NCBI RefSeq assembly: GCF_003390935.1
Contig: NZ_QNQZ01000001.1
Location: forward strand, 620,001 to 684,000
Direction: 5' to 3'
Length of the DNA stretch: 64,000 nt
DNA from: Lewinella sp. IMCC34191
GTDB taxonomy: Bacteria > Bacteroidota > Bacteroidia > Chitinophagales > Saprospiraceae
Shown here: positions 45,939 through 54,474 of the stretch, piece after piece
Numbering within the stretch: position 1 is the stretch's first letter
Layout: each line of letters opens with the position of its first letter
The notes under the pieces: generated by a model
Database searches by the model: none
Told to the model about the DNA's origin: nothing
The model's input: only the letters and a program-made list of their open reading frames with translations
Program-made: the position numbers and the translations under genes

Positions 45939-46448
45939 ATGACAGAAACCACATCCCCAGCAAGAGAGAACCCACCCCATCTGGAAACCCCCTCCAGCTC
46001 TTCCTTCAACGTACCGAAGGAGGCCCGGAAGTACGGTATCATCCTGGGTTTGCTGGTCAGCGTGTATCTGTTGATCGTCAACCAGCTATACGGTGATGTA
46101 CCGATCGGCGTCCGATTTGCTAAGCACCTACTGATCATTCCGATCGTTTGGTACGCTACCAAAGCCTATGCGGAGTCTATCTACTCCGGTCAGGAGGTCT
46201 TCAAGACGGAAATTGGCCTGCTGTTTCGCATCGGTATCTGGACCACGGCCGTTATTGCCACGCTCAACATTACGCTCAGTGCATTCAATCCCGAGTTGGG
46301 ATTCGAACAGTTCCTAAATGATAATACCAGCTTTGGAGATGCTATGATGAACAGCTTCTTCGTTGCCATGGAAACCCTGGTTTTCGTGGTCATCATAGGC
46401 TTTGTTTTCATGCAGTACTATAAGCGCGGCGGCTCGCCAGAAGATTAA
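45939..46448 (+). CDS. Small four-helix membrane protein (DUF4199-like)
   Basis: The 169-residue protein has a Pro/Ser-rich cytosolic start, then about four transmembrane segments: YGIILGLLVSVYLLIV, FAKHLLIIPIVWYATKAY, IGIWTTAVIATLNITLSAF and TLVFVVIIGFVFMQYY. The layout and the long soluble loop before the last helix resemble DUF4199 proteins of Bacteroidota, but no firm motif settles it. It is in frame with its upstream neighbours and its stop overlaps the start of the AI-2E exporter gene (TAATG). Confidence 0.6.
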   Translation: MTETTSPARENPPHLETPSSSSFNVPKEARKYGIILGLLVSVYLLIVNQLYGDVPIGVRFAKHLLIIPIVWYATKAYAESIYSGQEVFKTEIGLLFRIGIWTTAVIATLNITLSAFNPELGFEQFLNDNTSFGDAMMNSFFVAMETLVFVVIIGFVFMQYYKRGGSPED

Positions 46449-47701
46449 TGCCCAGGACGAATGCATCGGGTTACCGCGACTCATCCGCCAGTATGCGGTT
46501 CGACCGGCTTGCATATGTGCTTATCTGCCTGTGTATCGTGCTTTACACACTATACGCAGGCAGTTCTTTTTTTATACCTATCGCATTTGGTCTTTTCTTC
46601 TCCCTGATGCTGAAGCCGATTTGCTTCCGGTTCGAATGTCACATCCCGAGTCGCATCGCATCGGTCGTACTCACGTTATTCACAGCTGGTATAATCGTGC
46701 TGGCCGTCCTGTTCTTTTTCTTCAACCAGATTCAGGAAATCCTAACCGAGGCGGACGACATTTATTCCGGGCTGCAGGAGACGTTCTACGAGTGGGCCGA
46801 ATACGGCGGCGGCCGTTTTGGTATCTCGGGAGAAGATGTAGAAGCATACATCGACGAAGCCATTACCAGCGTAAGCGACCGCCCGCTAGGTATTCTTTCA
46901 ACCGGCCTATCCACCAGCGGCGTATTGCTGGCCAATTTCTCCCTGGTGATGATCTACACGTTCTTTTTCCTGCTCTACCGGCGGGCCATGAAGAATTTCG
47001 TCCTCGGTCAATTACGGGATACCGATCAGTCGGAAGGCCTGGAGACGCTCAATGAAATTCAGCAGGTCGCAAAAAGCTACCTGGGGGGAATGGGGCTGGT
47101 CATGCTAATCCTCGGCGTGCTGAACAGTATCGGCCTTTTTTTCATCGGCATCGACTATTACCTGGTCTGGGGCTTTTTGGCTGCCATTCTGGCGGTAGTT
47201 CCGTACATCGGAACGGTTATCGGGGGCTTGCTCCCTTTCGTCTTCGCGATCGCTACCACCGAGTCGTTGTGGCAACCACTGGCGGTCGTCTTGCTGTACG
47301 CTACCGTCCAGTTCATCGAGGGCAATTTCATCACGCCCAAGGTTCTGGGCAGTAGCGTGAAGTTAAATGCGCTGGCCGCTATCATGGCCGTTATTCTGGG
47401 AAGTATTTTCTGGGGTTTGCCCGGTGTTATTATTGCCATTCCCCTTCTGGCCATCGTGCGGATCATCCTCACCCATATCGAACCGCTGCGCCCGATTGCC
47501 CTGCTTCTCAGTGATGACCTCTACGAACAGTCCGGACAATTTCTCGACGAATACAATGACCCCAAATACCGGCTGTCAAATATTTTCAGCGGCAAATCCT
47601 CGTTGAGTATTTTTCGTCGCCGGCGTTCAGCCGATAGTGAGCCACCGAAGCGTGTAAGCAAGTCCAATACCCAGGTAATTTCCGACGGCGAAACCAAGTA
47701 G
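46448..47701 (+). CDS. AI-2E family transporter (PerM/YdiK-like)
   Basis: The 417-residue membrane protein has about eight helices and the family regions GSSFFIPIAFGLFFSLMLKPI at the start, IDYYLVWGFLAAILAVVPYIGTVIG, VQFIEGNFITPKVLGSSVKLN and GLPGVIIAIPLLAIVRII. Members export autoinducer-2, sodium or other solutes; the substrate here is unknown. The C-terminal 100 residues are polar. The start overlaps the stop of the DUF4199-like gene. Its last 75 bases overlap the convergent DUF819 gene. Confidence 0.92.
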   Translation: MPRTNASGYRDSSASMRFDRLAYVLICLCIVLYTLYAGSSFFIPIAFGLFFSLMLKPICFRFECHIPSRIASVVLTLFTAGIIVLAVLFFFFNQIQEILTEADDIYSGLQETFYEWAEYGGGRFGISGEDVEAYIDEAITSVSDRPLGILSTGLSTSGVLLANFSLVMIYTFFFLLYRRAMKNFVLGQLRDTDQSEGLETLNEIQQVAKSYLGGMGLVMLILGVLNSIGLFFIGIDYYLVWGFLAAILAVVPYIGTVIGGLLPFVFAIATTESLWQPLAVVLLYATVQFIEGNFITPKVLGSSVKLNALAAIMAVILGSIFWGLPGVIIAIPLLAIVRIILTHIEPLRPIALLLSDDLYEQSGQFLDEYNDPKYRLSNIFSGKSSLSIFRRRRSADSEPPKRVSKSNTQVISDGETK

Positions 47702-48763
47702 GGATACGGCAATACCGGAGGCCAATAGGCGATGATTGCGAAGAGCGGTTGCTACTTGTACCACGAAAACCGGCCCGTAAAAAGCCGCTACCGAACTCAG
47801 GATGACGGTGTCGCGATCTACCCTGAATAATTTGGCTAGCACTAAATGTAACAGCGTCGTGGCTACCAGGGCGACGGCGGAAAAGTATAACAATTCCAGG
47901 CCGTCATTCGCAAGTTGTCGGAAGTCCGCGAGGAGGCCAAGTGCGACGCAAAATATCAGCACGAAGTATTCTCCCAGGGGATACGCATTTCCAATCCGGT
48001 GGACTACGGGGGTCGCCGTCAAAACCAGGGAGAGGGTCGTCACGAATAGAATGAGTGCCGTAGGCGAGAACCACTGTCCGGTCATTAGCCATGACAGTAG
48101 AAACGCACCGCCCGTTACGAGGAGACTCAGTCCGAGTTGCTTGAGCCGCATGTTCCAGCTCGCTGTCTCATGCAATGTGTCCTGTACGTCATCCGATCCG
48201 TCCTCTCGACCGGGGGTTGGCCGGAAGAATTTTGCGTAGAGAGTGGGCAGGAAAGTCACCAATCCAAGAAGGTAGCTGCCGCCCAGGAGGACGTCGGCCG
48301 CCTGTATGAGGACAACGTACTCAGGCGGGGCCTGCAGGGCGATACCGATTGCCTGAACGTTTGGCGTACCCCCGGTATAGAGACCCGTCAACATACCGGC
48401 TATCTGCCACCCGTTGCCCACCTCGTCTTGGAGTAGTAAGCCTGTCAGCCCGGTGCAGCATACACCGGCCAGGCAACATAGAAAAAAGGAAAAGAGCATG
48501 GGCCGGCCGTATCTGACCAGGTCGGGTATACGCACGCTGAAAAGTAACAGCGGCAAACCGATCAGCATACTCCCGCCGGCCAGGGCTTCCATCAGGTCAC
48601 CATTGACATTCCACAGGTGCAAATTGGCAACCAGGATGCCGAGCCCGTAGCAGAGCACGATGCTGCTGCTCCATTCCGGTACCCAGCGTCGTCTAGCCGC
48701 CAGGGTGGCCAGCAGGGGAAAGCCAATCGCCAAAGCTAAGCTGAGAATATCGGCAACCGGCAA
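47627..48763 (-). CDS. DUF819-family membrane protein
   Basis: The 378-residue protein has about ten hydrophobic helices. The family signature is GLYTGGTPNVQAIGIALQAP near residue 130, and it continues with VLIQAADVLLGGSYLLGLVTFLPTLY. DUF819 proteins resemble carboxylate or anion carriers but have no settled function. The start lies two bases from the stop of the SixA-like gene, so the two are probably one transcript. The 3' end overlaps the convergent transporter gene. Confidence 0.85.
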   Translation of the reverse strand: MPVADILSLALAIGFPLLATLAARRRWVPEWSSSIVLCYGLGILVANLHLWNVNGDLMEALAGGSMLIGLPLLLFSVRIPDLVRYGRPMLFSFFLCCLAGVCCTGLTGLLLQDEVGNGWQIAGMLTGLYTGGTPNVQAIGIALQAPPEYVVLIQAADVLLGGSYLLGLVTFLPTLYAKFFRPTPGREDGSDDVQDTLHETASWNMRLKQLGLSLLVTGGAFLLSWLMTGQWFSPTALILFVTTLSLVLTATPVVHRIGNAYPLGEYFVLIFCVALGLLADFRQLANDGLELLYFSAVALVATTLLHLVLAKLFRVDRDTVILSSVAAFYGPVFVVQVATALRNHRLLASGIAVSLLGFAVGNYLGIGLAYTLRWLTIG

Positions 48764-48765
48764 GG

Positions 48766-49284
48766 TCAGTAGCGTAATTGCAGAACCTGTGACCGCCCGC
48801 TTTCGGGAAGCGTGACCACCAGGAGGTTGCCGTAGTCCAATTCACTGAAACGGGGGTGGGCCTCCGATTTAGTCAGGTAATTCGCCAGAGCGGGCGTGGT
48901 GTTACTGTGGCCGACTACCAAGACCGTTTGCCCGCGGTGCTTGCGGGAGAGCCGATCGGCTATGACTTTCAAATCAGCTGCATCGTAAATATTCACTTTT
49001 AAACCGTGCTTCTCGGCACTAGGGGAGGCCGTCTGCCGCGTCCGTTTGGTGTCGGTACTATACACGGCGGCGAGCTCGGTTTTACTCAGCATTTCCGCCA
49101 GGAGGGCCGCACGTTCCTGTCCGGCGGGGATCAGATCGGGGTCGTCGCCGTAGTCCTTCTCGGCATGGCGCACCAGCAATATCGTGGTCGGCTTGGTCGC
49201 TACTTCCGTAGCGGTTTCCGGTCGGCTTGTGTTGCAGGCAATGGAGCACAACAGCAGGCACGACAGTAGGTAGAGTGCTTTCAT
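48766..49284 (-). CDS. Lipoprotein histidine phosphatase (SixA-like)
   Basis: The 172-residue lipoprotein (lipobox CSIAC, Cys17) has a histidine phosphatase domain. The motif LLVRHAEKDYGD places the phospho-accepting histidine at 40, and the second catalytic region is VLVVGHSNTTPALANYL. SixA-type enzymes are cytosolic; lipid anchoring puts this one in the envelope. It lies directly after prfA in the operon direction. Confidence 0.88.
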   Translation of the reverse strand: MKALYLLSCLLLCSIACNTSRPETATEVATKPTTILLVRHAEKDYGDDPDLIPAGQERAALLAEMLSKTELAAVYSTDTKRTRQTASPSAEKHGLKVNIYDAADLKVIADRLSRKHRGQTVLVVGHSNTTPALANYLTKSEAHPRFSELDYGNLLVVTLPESGRSQVLQLRY

Positions 49285-49285
49285 T

Positions 49286-50350
49286 TTAGATGCCTTCCTT
49301 CATTTTCTGGCTGTTCTCCGCCATTTGCAGTCCCTCTACGACAGGTTCCAGGTGCCCGGTAATGACTTTGTCCAGGTTGTGTAAGGTAAGGTTGATCCGG
49401 TGGTCGGTAACCCGGTTCTGGGGGTAATTGTAGGTGCGGATCTTTTCACTGCGGTCACCACTGCCTACGAGCGACTTTCGGGTACTTGCCAGTTCGTCCG
49501 CCGCGGCGGTGTCCTGGGCGTCCTTGATCCGCCGGTAGAGCTGGGCCATCGCAATTTCCTTGTTCTTGTGCTGGCTGCGGCCGTCCTGGCTTTCCGATAC
49601 GATACCGGTAGGTAAGTGGGTGATCCGAATGGCGGATTCGGTCTTGTTTACGTGCTGCCCCCCGGCACCGGAAGCCCGGAAGGTATCTATCTTCAGATCC
49701 GCCTTATTGATGTTGATGTCCTGCTCCTCCATTTTGGCGAGGACGGCAACCGTAGCGGCGGAGGTGTGAACGCGCCCTTGGCTTTCGGTTTTGGGCACGC
49801 GCTGCACGCGGTGTACCCCCGACTCGAACTTCATGTTGCTGTAAACATCGTCACCGTGGATCTCAAACACCACTTTTGAGTAGCCTCCGGCGGTTCCTTC
49901 GTTCTCGTCGATGATTTCAATCTTCCATCCCTGGGTTTCCGCGTAGCGCTTGTACATATCAAAAAGATCCCCAGCGAAGAGGGCGGCTTCGTCGCCACCC
50001 GTACCGCTGCGGATCTCCATGATGATATCTCTTTCGTCTTCCGGATCCTTGGGGATCAACATCACCTTGACTTTTTCATCAAGGGCCTCTTTGCGGTCCC
50101 GTAGGTCTTCGTACTCCAGCTGGGCCATCTCGCGCATCTCCGGATCGGGATCTTTACGCATGGCGGCCGTCGTCTCCAGGTTGTCGGTGAGATCTTTGTA
50201 AACGAGATAGGTATCGGCTACCGGTTTGAGCTTGCCGTACTCTTTGTTAACGCGGGTAAACTTCTCCTGGTCCGAGATTATCTCGGGGTCGGATAGCTGT
50301 ACCTCAAGGTCTTTAAAACGGTGATAAATTGCTTCGAGCTGGTCGATCAT
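49286..50350 (-). CDS. prfA: Peptide chain release factor 1
   Basis: This factor ends translation at UAA and UAG. The 354-residue protein has the decoding domain and the peptidyl-hydrolysis GGQ motif in [22 protein letters not shown] near residue 230, split here as [16 protein letters not shown] and [10 protein letters not shown]. It ends with [23 protein letters not shown]. The motif preceding GGQ is TFRASG. Length is typical of RF1. No hemK gene follows; the next gene is a SixA-like lipoprotein. Confidence 0.96.
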   Translation of the reverse strand: MIDQLEAIYHRFKDLEVQLSDPEIISDQEKFTRVNKEYGKLKPVADTYLVYKDLTDNLETTAAMRKDPDPEMREMAQLEYEDLRDRKEALDEKVKVMLIPKDPEDERDIIMEIRSGTGGDEAALFAGDLFDMYKRYAETQGWKIEIIDENEGTAGGYSKVVFEIHGDDVYSNMKFESGVHRVQRVPKTESQGRVHTSAATVAVLAKMEEQDININKADLKIDTFRASGAGGQHVNKTESAIRITHLPTGIVSESQDGRSQHKNKEIAMAQLYRRIKDAQDTAAADELASTRKSLVGSGDRSEKIRTYNYPQNRVTDHRINLTLHNLDKVITGHLEPVVEGLQMAENSQKMKEGI

Positions 50351-50392
50351 GGGCGCGCCTTTGTCTGCGGCGGCCCAAGATACGGCAGCGGG

Positions 50393-50992
50393 CTAGAGAA
50401 ACTGCAATTCGTCCCCGTCCATGCGGACTCTCACGGCCGGCCGACTGGCCAGCGTTTCTTTCTGTCGGCGCATGACCGTAAAGTCGGCGCGACGAAGAAC
50501 GTCGGAATTGATCTGGCCGAAGCGGGTCGGCAGGTTTTGCTGCCCGACGCCCATGGCAAAGGAAGCAACTACGGGCCCTTCCAAATCCTCGCATAGGCGA
50601 TAACAGAACGAGTCCATGGCGAGCCGCACGTTGACCTCGTCGTTTTTATCGATCAGCGAAATAGGAACCTGTGCGCTTGCCCGCAGACGAACGGTGAGTG
50701 CGCGACCGTGGTACACAAAGAGGGTGTCGAGCTTGGGGTGGATGTGGGGGAACCAGCTGACGAGGGTTTCTCGATCGGCGAAAATCATTTCCGGCTGGTT
50801 ACGCCGGTTCGCCGGGCAAATTTGCAACAACTGATTGACCGCGCTGGGTCTCTTTGCATCAACTACCATCTGCCATAAATTGGCCGTTGGAAGGAGAACC
50901 ATACCGCCGGATTTAACCGTGGATAGCGCGCCGGTGCCGCGCAGAGGTAACTGATGGTGAACTGTTGGGGTAAAATTCGTTCGAATATTCAT
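50393..50992 (-). CDS. Sua5/YciO/YrdC-domain-like protein (divergent)
   Basis: The 199-residue protein follows the YrdC fold by pattern: GGMVLLPTANLWQMVVDAK at the start, a helix with AVNQLLQICPAN, LDTLFVYHGRALTVRLRA, and GPVVASFAMGVGQQNLPTRF, corresponding to the NxSG/substrate region. The usual KxR signature and the SxN ATP-site motif have been replaced, so threonylcarbamoyl-AMP synthesis is doubtful. It may be a paralogue with a different nucleotide ligand. It lies upstream of prfA, 42 bases from its start, and is divergent from the PKD protein. Confidence 0.55.
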   Translation of the reverse strand: MNIRTNFTPTVHHQLPLRGTGALSTVKSGGMVLLPTANLWQMVVDAKRPSAVNQLLQICPANRRNQPEMIFADRETLVSWFPHIHPKLDTLFVYHGRALTVRLRASAQVPISLIDKNDEVNVRLAMDSFCYRLCEDLEGPVVASFAMGVGQQNLPTRFGQINSDVLRRADFTVMRRQKETLASRPAVRVRMDGDELQFL

Positions 50993-50993
50993 T

Positions 50994-51075
50994 CATGATT
51001 AGTGAGCCTTCTTCCTCAATAGAGAACGAAGGGGTTAAAAGCGAAAAGCGTTAGGTGTTTTTGGGACTAATCATG
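50994..51075. repeat. Ten-base perfect inverted repeat in a divergent promoter region
   Basis: CATGATTAGT (50994-51003) and ACTAATCATG (51066-51075) pair perfectly with 62 bases between them. A smaller CCTTC (51007-51011) / GAAGG (51028-51032) pair lies inside. The region lies between the Sua5-like and PKD genes. Confidence 0.5.
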
Positions 51076-51150
51076 CCATTGGTATCAAGGCAAACAACAT
51101 AAGATGGTTCGGGACGTCTATCCGACAAGGACCAAAGATGCAGCGGATAA

Positions 51151-53553
51151 ATGTTCCGTTTAGGAAACTGTATTTTGTCCCACAGATTGTATCACCCTAA
51201 AAGAATCCACTTGCAATTTTCATCCGCCCTACGTTCCGGAATCGTCATACTGCTGTGTGCGATCCTGCTTCCGGCCGGTCTTTTGGCCGATCATATCGTG
51301 GGGGGAGAATTCCACTACGAATGCCTTGGGTTTAAGAATAATGATCCGAGTACCGGTATTATGCGCTACCGCATTACCATCAATATGTACCGGGACTGCA
51401 TCGGCGAGGGCGCCCTCTTTGACGGAAACGATCCGCGGCAAACGCCGGACGTACGGAGCGCCGACGGACATATCAGTATTTATCTCGGAAACGAATACTA
51501 CAATCCGACCCGCTCCATTAACCTCTCGCGCTTCGACCCCGTACCCATCAATTTGGGCAATCCCTGCCTCGTCGTGAACGAGCCCATTTGTCAGGAGATC
51601 GGTATCTATACCTTCGTAGAGGAGCTTCCCGTCTCGGAACAAACGTACACCTTCGTCTACCAGCGCTGCTGCCGCAATGAATCCATCCGCAACCTGCTGA
51701 ATCCCCGGCAGATCGGGGCGACCTATTTCATTCAGCTAACGCCCGAGGCACAGCAGCGCTGCAATACCAGCCCGGCCTTCAACATCGATCCCCCCATTGC
51801 TATCTGCATCAACGAAGAATTCCGCATCGACCTGGGGGCCACGGACGCGGACGGAGACAGCCTGGTGTACAAATTCTGTGACCCCAAGCTCGGCGGCGGT
51901 ACGGACAACGGCGGCCGCAACGGCCCCGCTACCGAAACTCCCTTCGATGATATCGTCCCCATTCGGGAAAGTCCGTACCCTTACGCTTCCGTGCCCTGGG
52001 TCAGGCCGCGCTACGATGTTGCCAATCAACTGGGCGTCGGCAGCACGCTCAATATCGACCGGGTTACCGGGGAATTGAGCGGGGTGCCCTCCTTTCCCGG
52101 CACGCACGTCCTGGGGGTTTGCGTGGAAGAATGGAGCCGCGGGCCAAACCCCATATTACTGAGTGAAACCAAGCGCGAATTTCAGCTGAATGTCAGCCGT
52201 TGCGGAAACACCGTGGACGCTGATTTGCTGGAAACGGAAATTGACGAACAGGGCCGTTTTTTCATCCGCCAGTGCGGGCCCGGCCCGAATACCATCTTCA
52301 ACGAAAGCACCCTCGTCTCCTCAATCACGAGCTACGATTGGGAGATGATCGGCCCCGGGGGTGAATTGCTGACCGGGACATCGCGTGACTTTCAGACCAA
52401 TATCAACGAAATCGGTGTCTACGAAGGCATAATGATGCTGAACCGGGAATCCTTCGCGGATAACTGCAAGGACACCGCCGTCTTCCTGCTCGGCGTTTTT
52501 CCGGACCTCACCGCCGACTTCTCCGCCAGTGAGGTGGTGTGTGAGCCTAAACCCATCGAATTCGTAAACGGCTCGAGTACCGCCGGTGGGCAACGCATTA
52601 CGGCGTACGACTGGGATTTTGGCGACAATACCGATCCCTCCGCCCGCCCCGACCCGACCCACCAATACCGGATACCCGGTGATTTTAGAGCCCGCCTGGA
52701 AATCACGGATGAGAATGGCTGCCAGGACGATGTCGAGCAAAACGTCGAGTACTTTCCGGCTCCGCGAACGATCATTCTGGAACCGCAGGACGTCTTTGGC
52801 TGCGTGCCCTACACCAACCTGTTTATCAACCGCTCTACGCCGATCGATGACAACTACATCTTCGAGTGGCAGTTCGGCGATGGGGGAAGTTCATCCGAGC
52901 GGGACCCCACACACCTCTACGGAGCTTCTGGACTGTACGATGTTTACCTGTCTATTACCAGTCCACTCGGCTGCTCCGTGGATACGACCTTCCGGCAACT
53001 GGTTGATGTACGCGACAGCCCGACGGCCGATTTTTACTTTACGCCCGAGCAACCGTCCAACATCTTTCCGGATGTGGATATTATCGATCGCAGCGTCAAT
53101 GCCGCCTCCCACCGGTACTTTATTACCGACGGCGGGGAAGCGCTATTCACTTCGCCCGGTCCGGACTTTACTTACCGACTACGGGATACCAGCTTGCTAA
53201 GTGTAACACAGGTCGTGACTCATCCAAGCGGCTGCCTTGATACGCTGACGAAGGACATACGGATGTACCTCCAGAATACCTTCAACGCTCCGAATGCCTT
53301 CACCCCAAACGGTGACGGACTCAATGACAGCTGGCAACCAAAGGGCATCTTCGCCGGTGCTACCGATTACTTGCTGCGCATCTGGAACCGGTGGGGAGAA
53401 AAGATCTACGAAACGGATGACTTCGAGGGAACCTGGGACGGCACGCACGATGGCACCGCCAGCCCGGCGGGGGGATACCTCTGGGATGTGAGTTTCACCA
53501 ATGCCGAAGGAGAACCGGAGAGTTTCAAAGGGGGTGTCGTGCTAATCCGGTGA
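51151..53553 (+). CDS. PKD-domain surface protein with T9SS type B (CHU_C) tail
   Basis: The 800-residue protein has an unusually long N-terminus (about 46 residues) with a hydrophobic core SGIVILLCAILLPAGLLADHIVGG as signal peptide. A large module to about residue 440 carries several cysteines, among them YQRCCRNESIRN. Two PKD domains follow (AYDWDFGDN near 490, FEWQFGDG near 570). The C-terminus is the gliding-motility-type sorting domain: NAFTPNGDGLNDSWQPKG, LLRIWNRWGEKIYET, WDGTHDGTASPAGGYLW. It should be secreted by T9SS, as adhesin or glycan-binding surface protein. The first ATG, 51151, is used. The 3' end overlaps the convergent GNAT gene by 12 bases. Confidence 0.92.
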   Translation: MFRLGNCILSHRLYHPKRIHLQFSSALRSGIVILLCAILLPAGLLADHIVGGEFHYECLGFKNNDPSTGIMRYRITINMYRDCIGEGALFDGNDPRQTPDVRSADGHISIYLGNEYYNPTRSINLSRFDPVPINLGNPCLVVNEPICQEIGIYTFVEELPVSEQTYTFVYQRCCRNESIRNLLNPRQIGATYFIQLTPEAQQRCNTSPAFNIDPPIAICINEEFRIDLGATDADGDSLVYKFCDPKLGGGTDNGGRNGPATETPFDDIVPIRESPYPYASVPWVRPRYDVANQLGVGSTLNIDRVTGELSGVPSFPGTHVLGVCVEEWSRGPNPILLSETKREFQLNVSRCGNTVDADLLETEIDEQGRFFIRQCGPGPNTIFNESTLVSSITSYDWEMIGPGGELLTGTSRDFQTNINEIGVYEGIMMLNRESFADNCKDTAVFLLGVFPDLTADFSASEVVCEPKPIEFVNGSSTAGGQRITAYDWDFGDNTDPSARPDPTHQYRIPGDFRARLEITDENGCQDDVEQNVEYFPAPRTIILEPQDVFGCVPYTNLFINRSTPIDDNYIFEWQFGDGGSSSERDPTHLYGASGLYDVYLSITSPLGCSVDTTFRQLVDVRDSPTADFYFTPEQPSNIFPDVDIIDRSVNAASHRYFITDGGEALFTSPGPDFTYRLRDTSLLSVTQVVTHPSGCLDTLTKDIRMYLQNTFNAPNAFTPNGDGLNDSWQPKGIFAGATDYLLRIWNRWGEKIYETDDFEGTWDGTHDGTASPAGGYLWDVSFTNAEGEPESFKGGVVLIR

Positions 53554-54018
53554 CCAGGACCACCGTTCCAGGTCCAGGCTATCCGGTAGCCGGACGAGAG
53601 CCTCCATGCGAAAATCATTCCGCAACAGGGCCCGCCGTGAAGCCTCGTTCTCGGGTTCAACGTGTGCCAGTAAGTCCAATCCATCGCTGGCGGCCAGGAG
53701 GCACATCTCCGCGATCGCCCTGGAAGCGATACCGCGCCCTCTGAAGGGCAAGGCGACGTTGTAACCTAACTCTACTTCGGATTCAGCATCCATCAGCCCT
53801 TTACCCCCGATGGTGCCGACTACGGAGCGCTCATCGTAGACAATCAGGAAGGGGACGCTCCACCGGTATGCACGGGTAGAGTTCTGCATGCCGCGAAGAC
53901 TTTGGTCCATAAATACCCGGGATGGTACCGCCCCCGGTTCAACCGCATACTGACGGAAATAATCCGTACGATGCAGACTAGGGATCTCCTGTCGGTCGGG
54001 CTGTAAAATGCGGAGCAT
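53542..54018 (-). CDS. GNAT-family N-acetyltransferase
   Basis: The 158-residue protein has the GNAT acetyl-CoA motif in VELGYNVALPFRGRGIASRAI, then EPENEASRRALLRNDFRME. This is the RimJ/RimL-like branch, which acetylates protein N-termini or small amines; the target is unknown. ATG 54018 is preferred over GTG 54021. It follows the NTF2-like lipoprotein by three bases on the minus strand. Confidence 0.85.
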   Translation of the reverse strand: MLRILQPDRQEIPSLHRTDYFRQYAVEPGAVPSRVFMDQSLRGMQNSTRAYRWSVPFLIVYDERSVVGTIGGKGLMDAESEVELGYNVALPFRGRGIASRAIAEMCLLAASDGLDLLAHVEPENEASRRALLRNDFRMEALVRLPDSLDLERWSWSPD

Positions 54019-54021
54019 CAC

Positions 54022-54474
54022 TTAGGGCTGGGAGGTGACGGTGGACTGATGGAGCTGCCATTTGCCGGACTCCTGACTCCATAGGTTGGTGTAGCGTTCC
54101 CGGTAGCTGCCCGATTGACCGTCCTGCATCCAGTTAAAGGTGCGTACTGCCTCCACCTGGGCACGCTGTTCGTCGATGGCTACCGTCATACTGTCCACCG
54201 AGATTTCCAGGGCGGGGAACAACGTTCGAAGCCCCTGCAATTCGGTCAACCACTGCTGCTTATTGCTGGTTGTTGCCCGTTCGGGATAGGCCGCCTCGAA
54301 ATTATCGCTGAGAAGGCGGTCCATAATCGCGACATCCAGGTCCTGATACGCCTGGTTAAAGAGCGTTTCCGAACGTTCGACTGCCTCGGCATCCGGTACG
54401 ACGGACTTATCTTGCGCGGGATCGCAGGTTAAAAGCCATAGCGGCAGGAGTAAAATGGACACCATCAATCTCAT
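54022..54474 (-). CDS. NTF2-like (DUF4440/SnoaL-type) lipoprotein
   Basis: The 150-residue protein has a lipobox (LLLPLWLLTC, Cys17). A single cone-shaped NTF2-like domain follows: AVERSETLFNQAYQDLDVAIMDRLLSDNFEAAYPE, QWLTELQGL, VEAVRTFNWMQDG and TNLWSQESGKWQLHQSTV. Such folds bind small molecules or act as isomerases; no catalytic residues are recognised. ATG 54474 gives the signal; the frame is open further upstream. Its start overlaps the start of the divergent gene by 20 bases. Confidence 0.8.
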   Translation of the reverse strand: MRLMVSILLLPLWLLTCDPAQDKSVVPDAEAVERSETLFNQAYQDLDVAIMDRLLSDNFEAAYPERATTSNKQQWLTELQGLRTLFPALEISVDSMTVAIDEQRAQVEAVRTFNWMQDGQSGSYRERYTNLWSQESGKWQLHQSTVTSQP

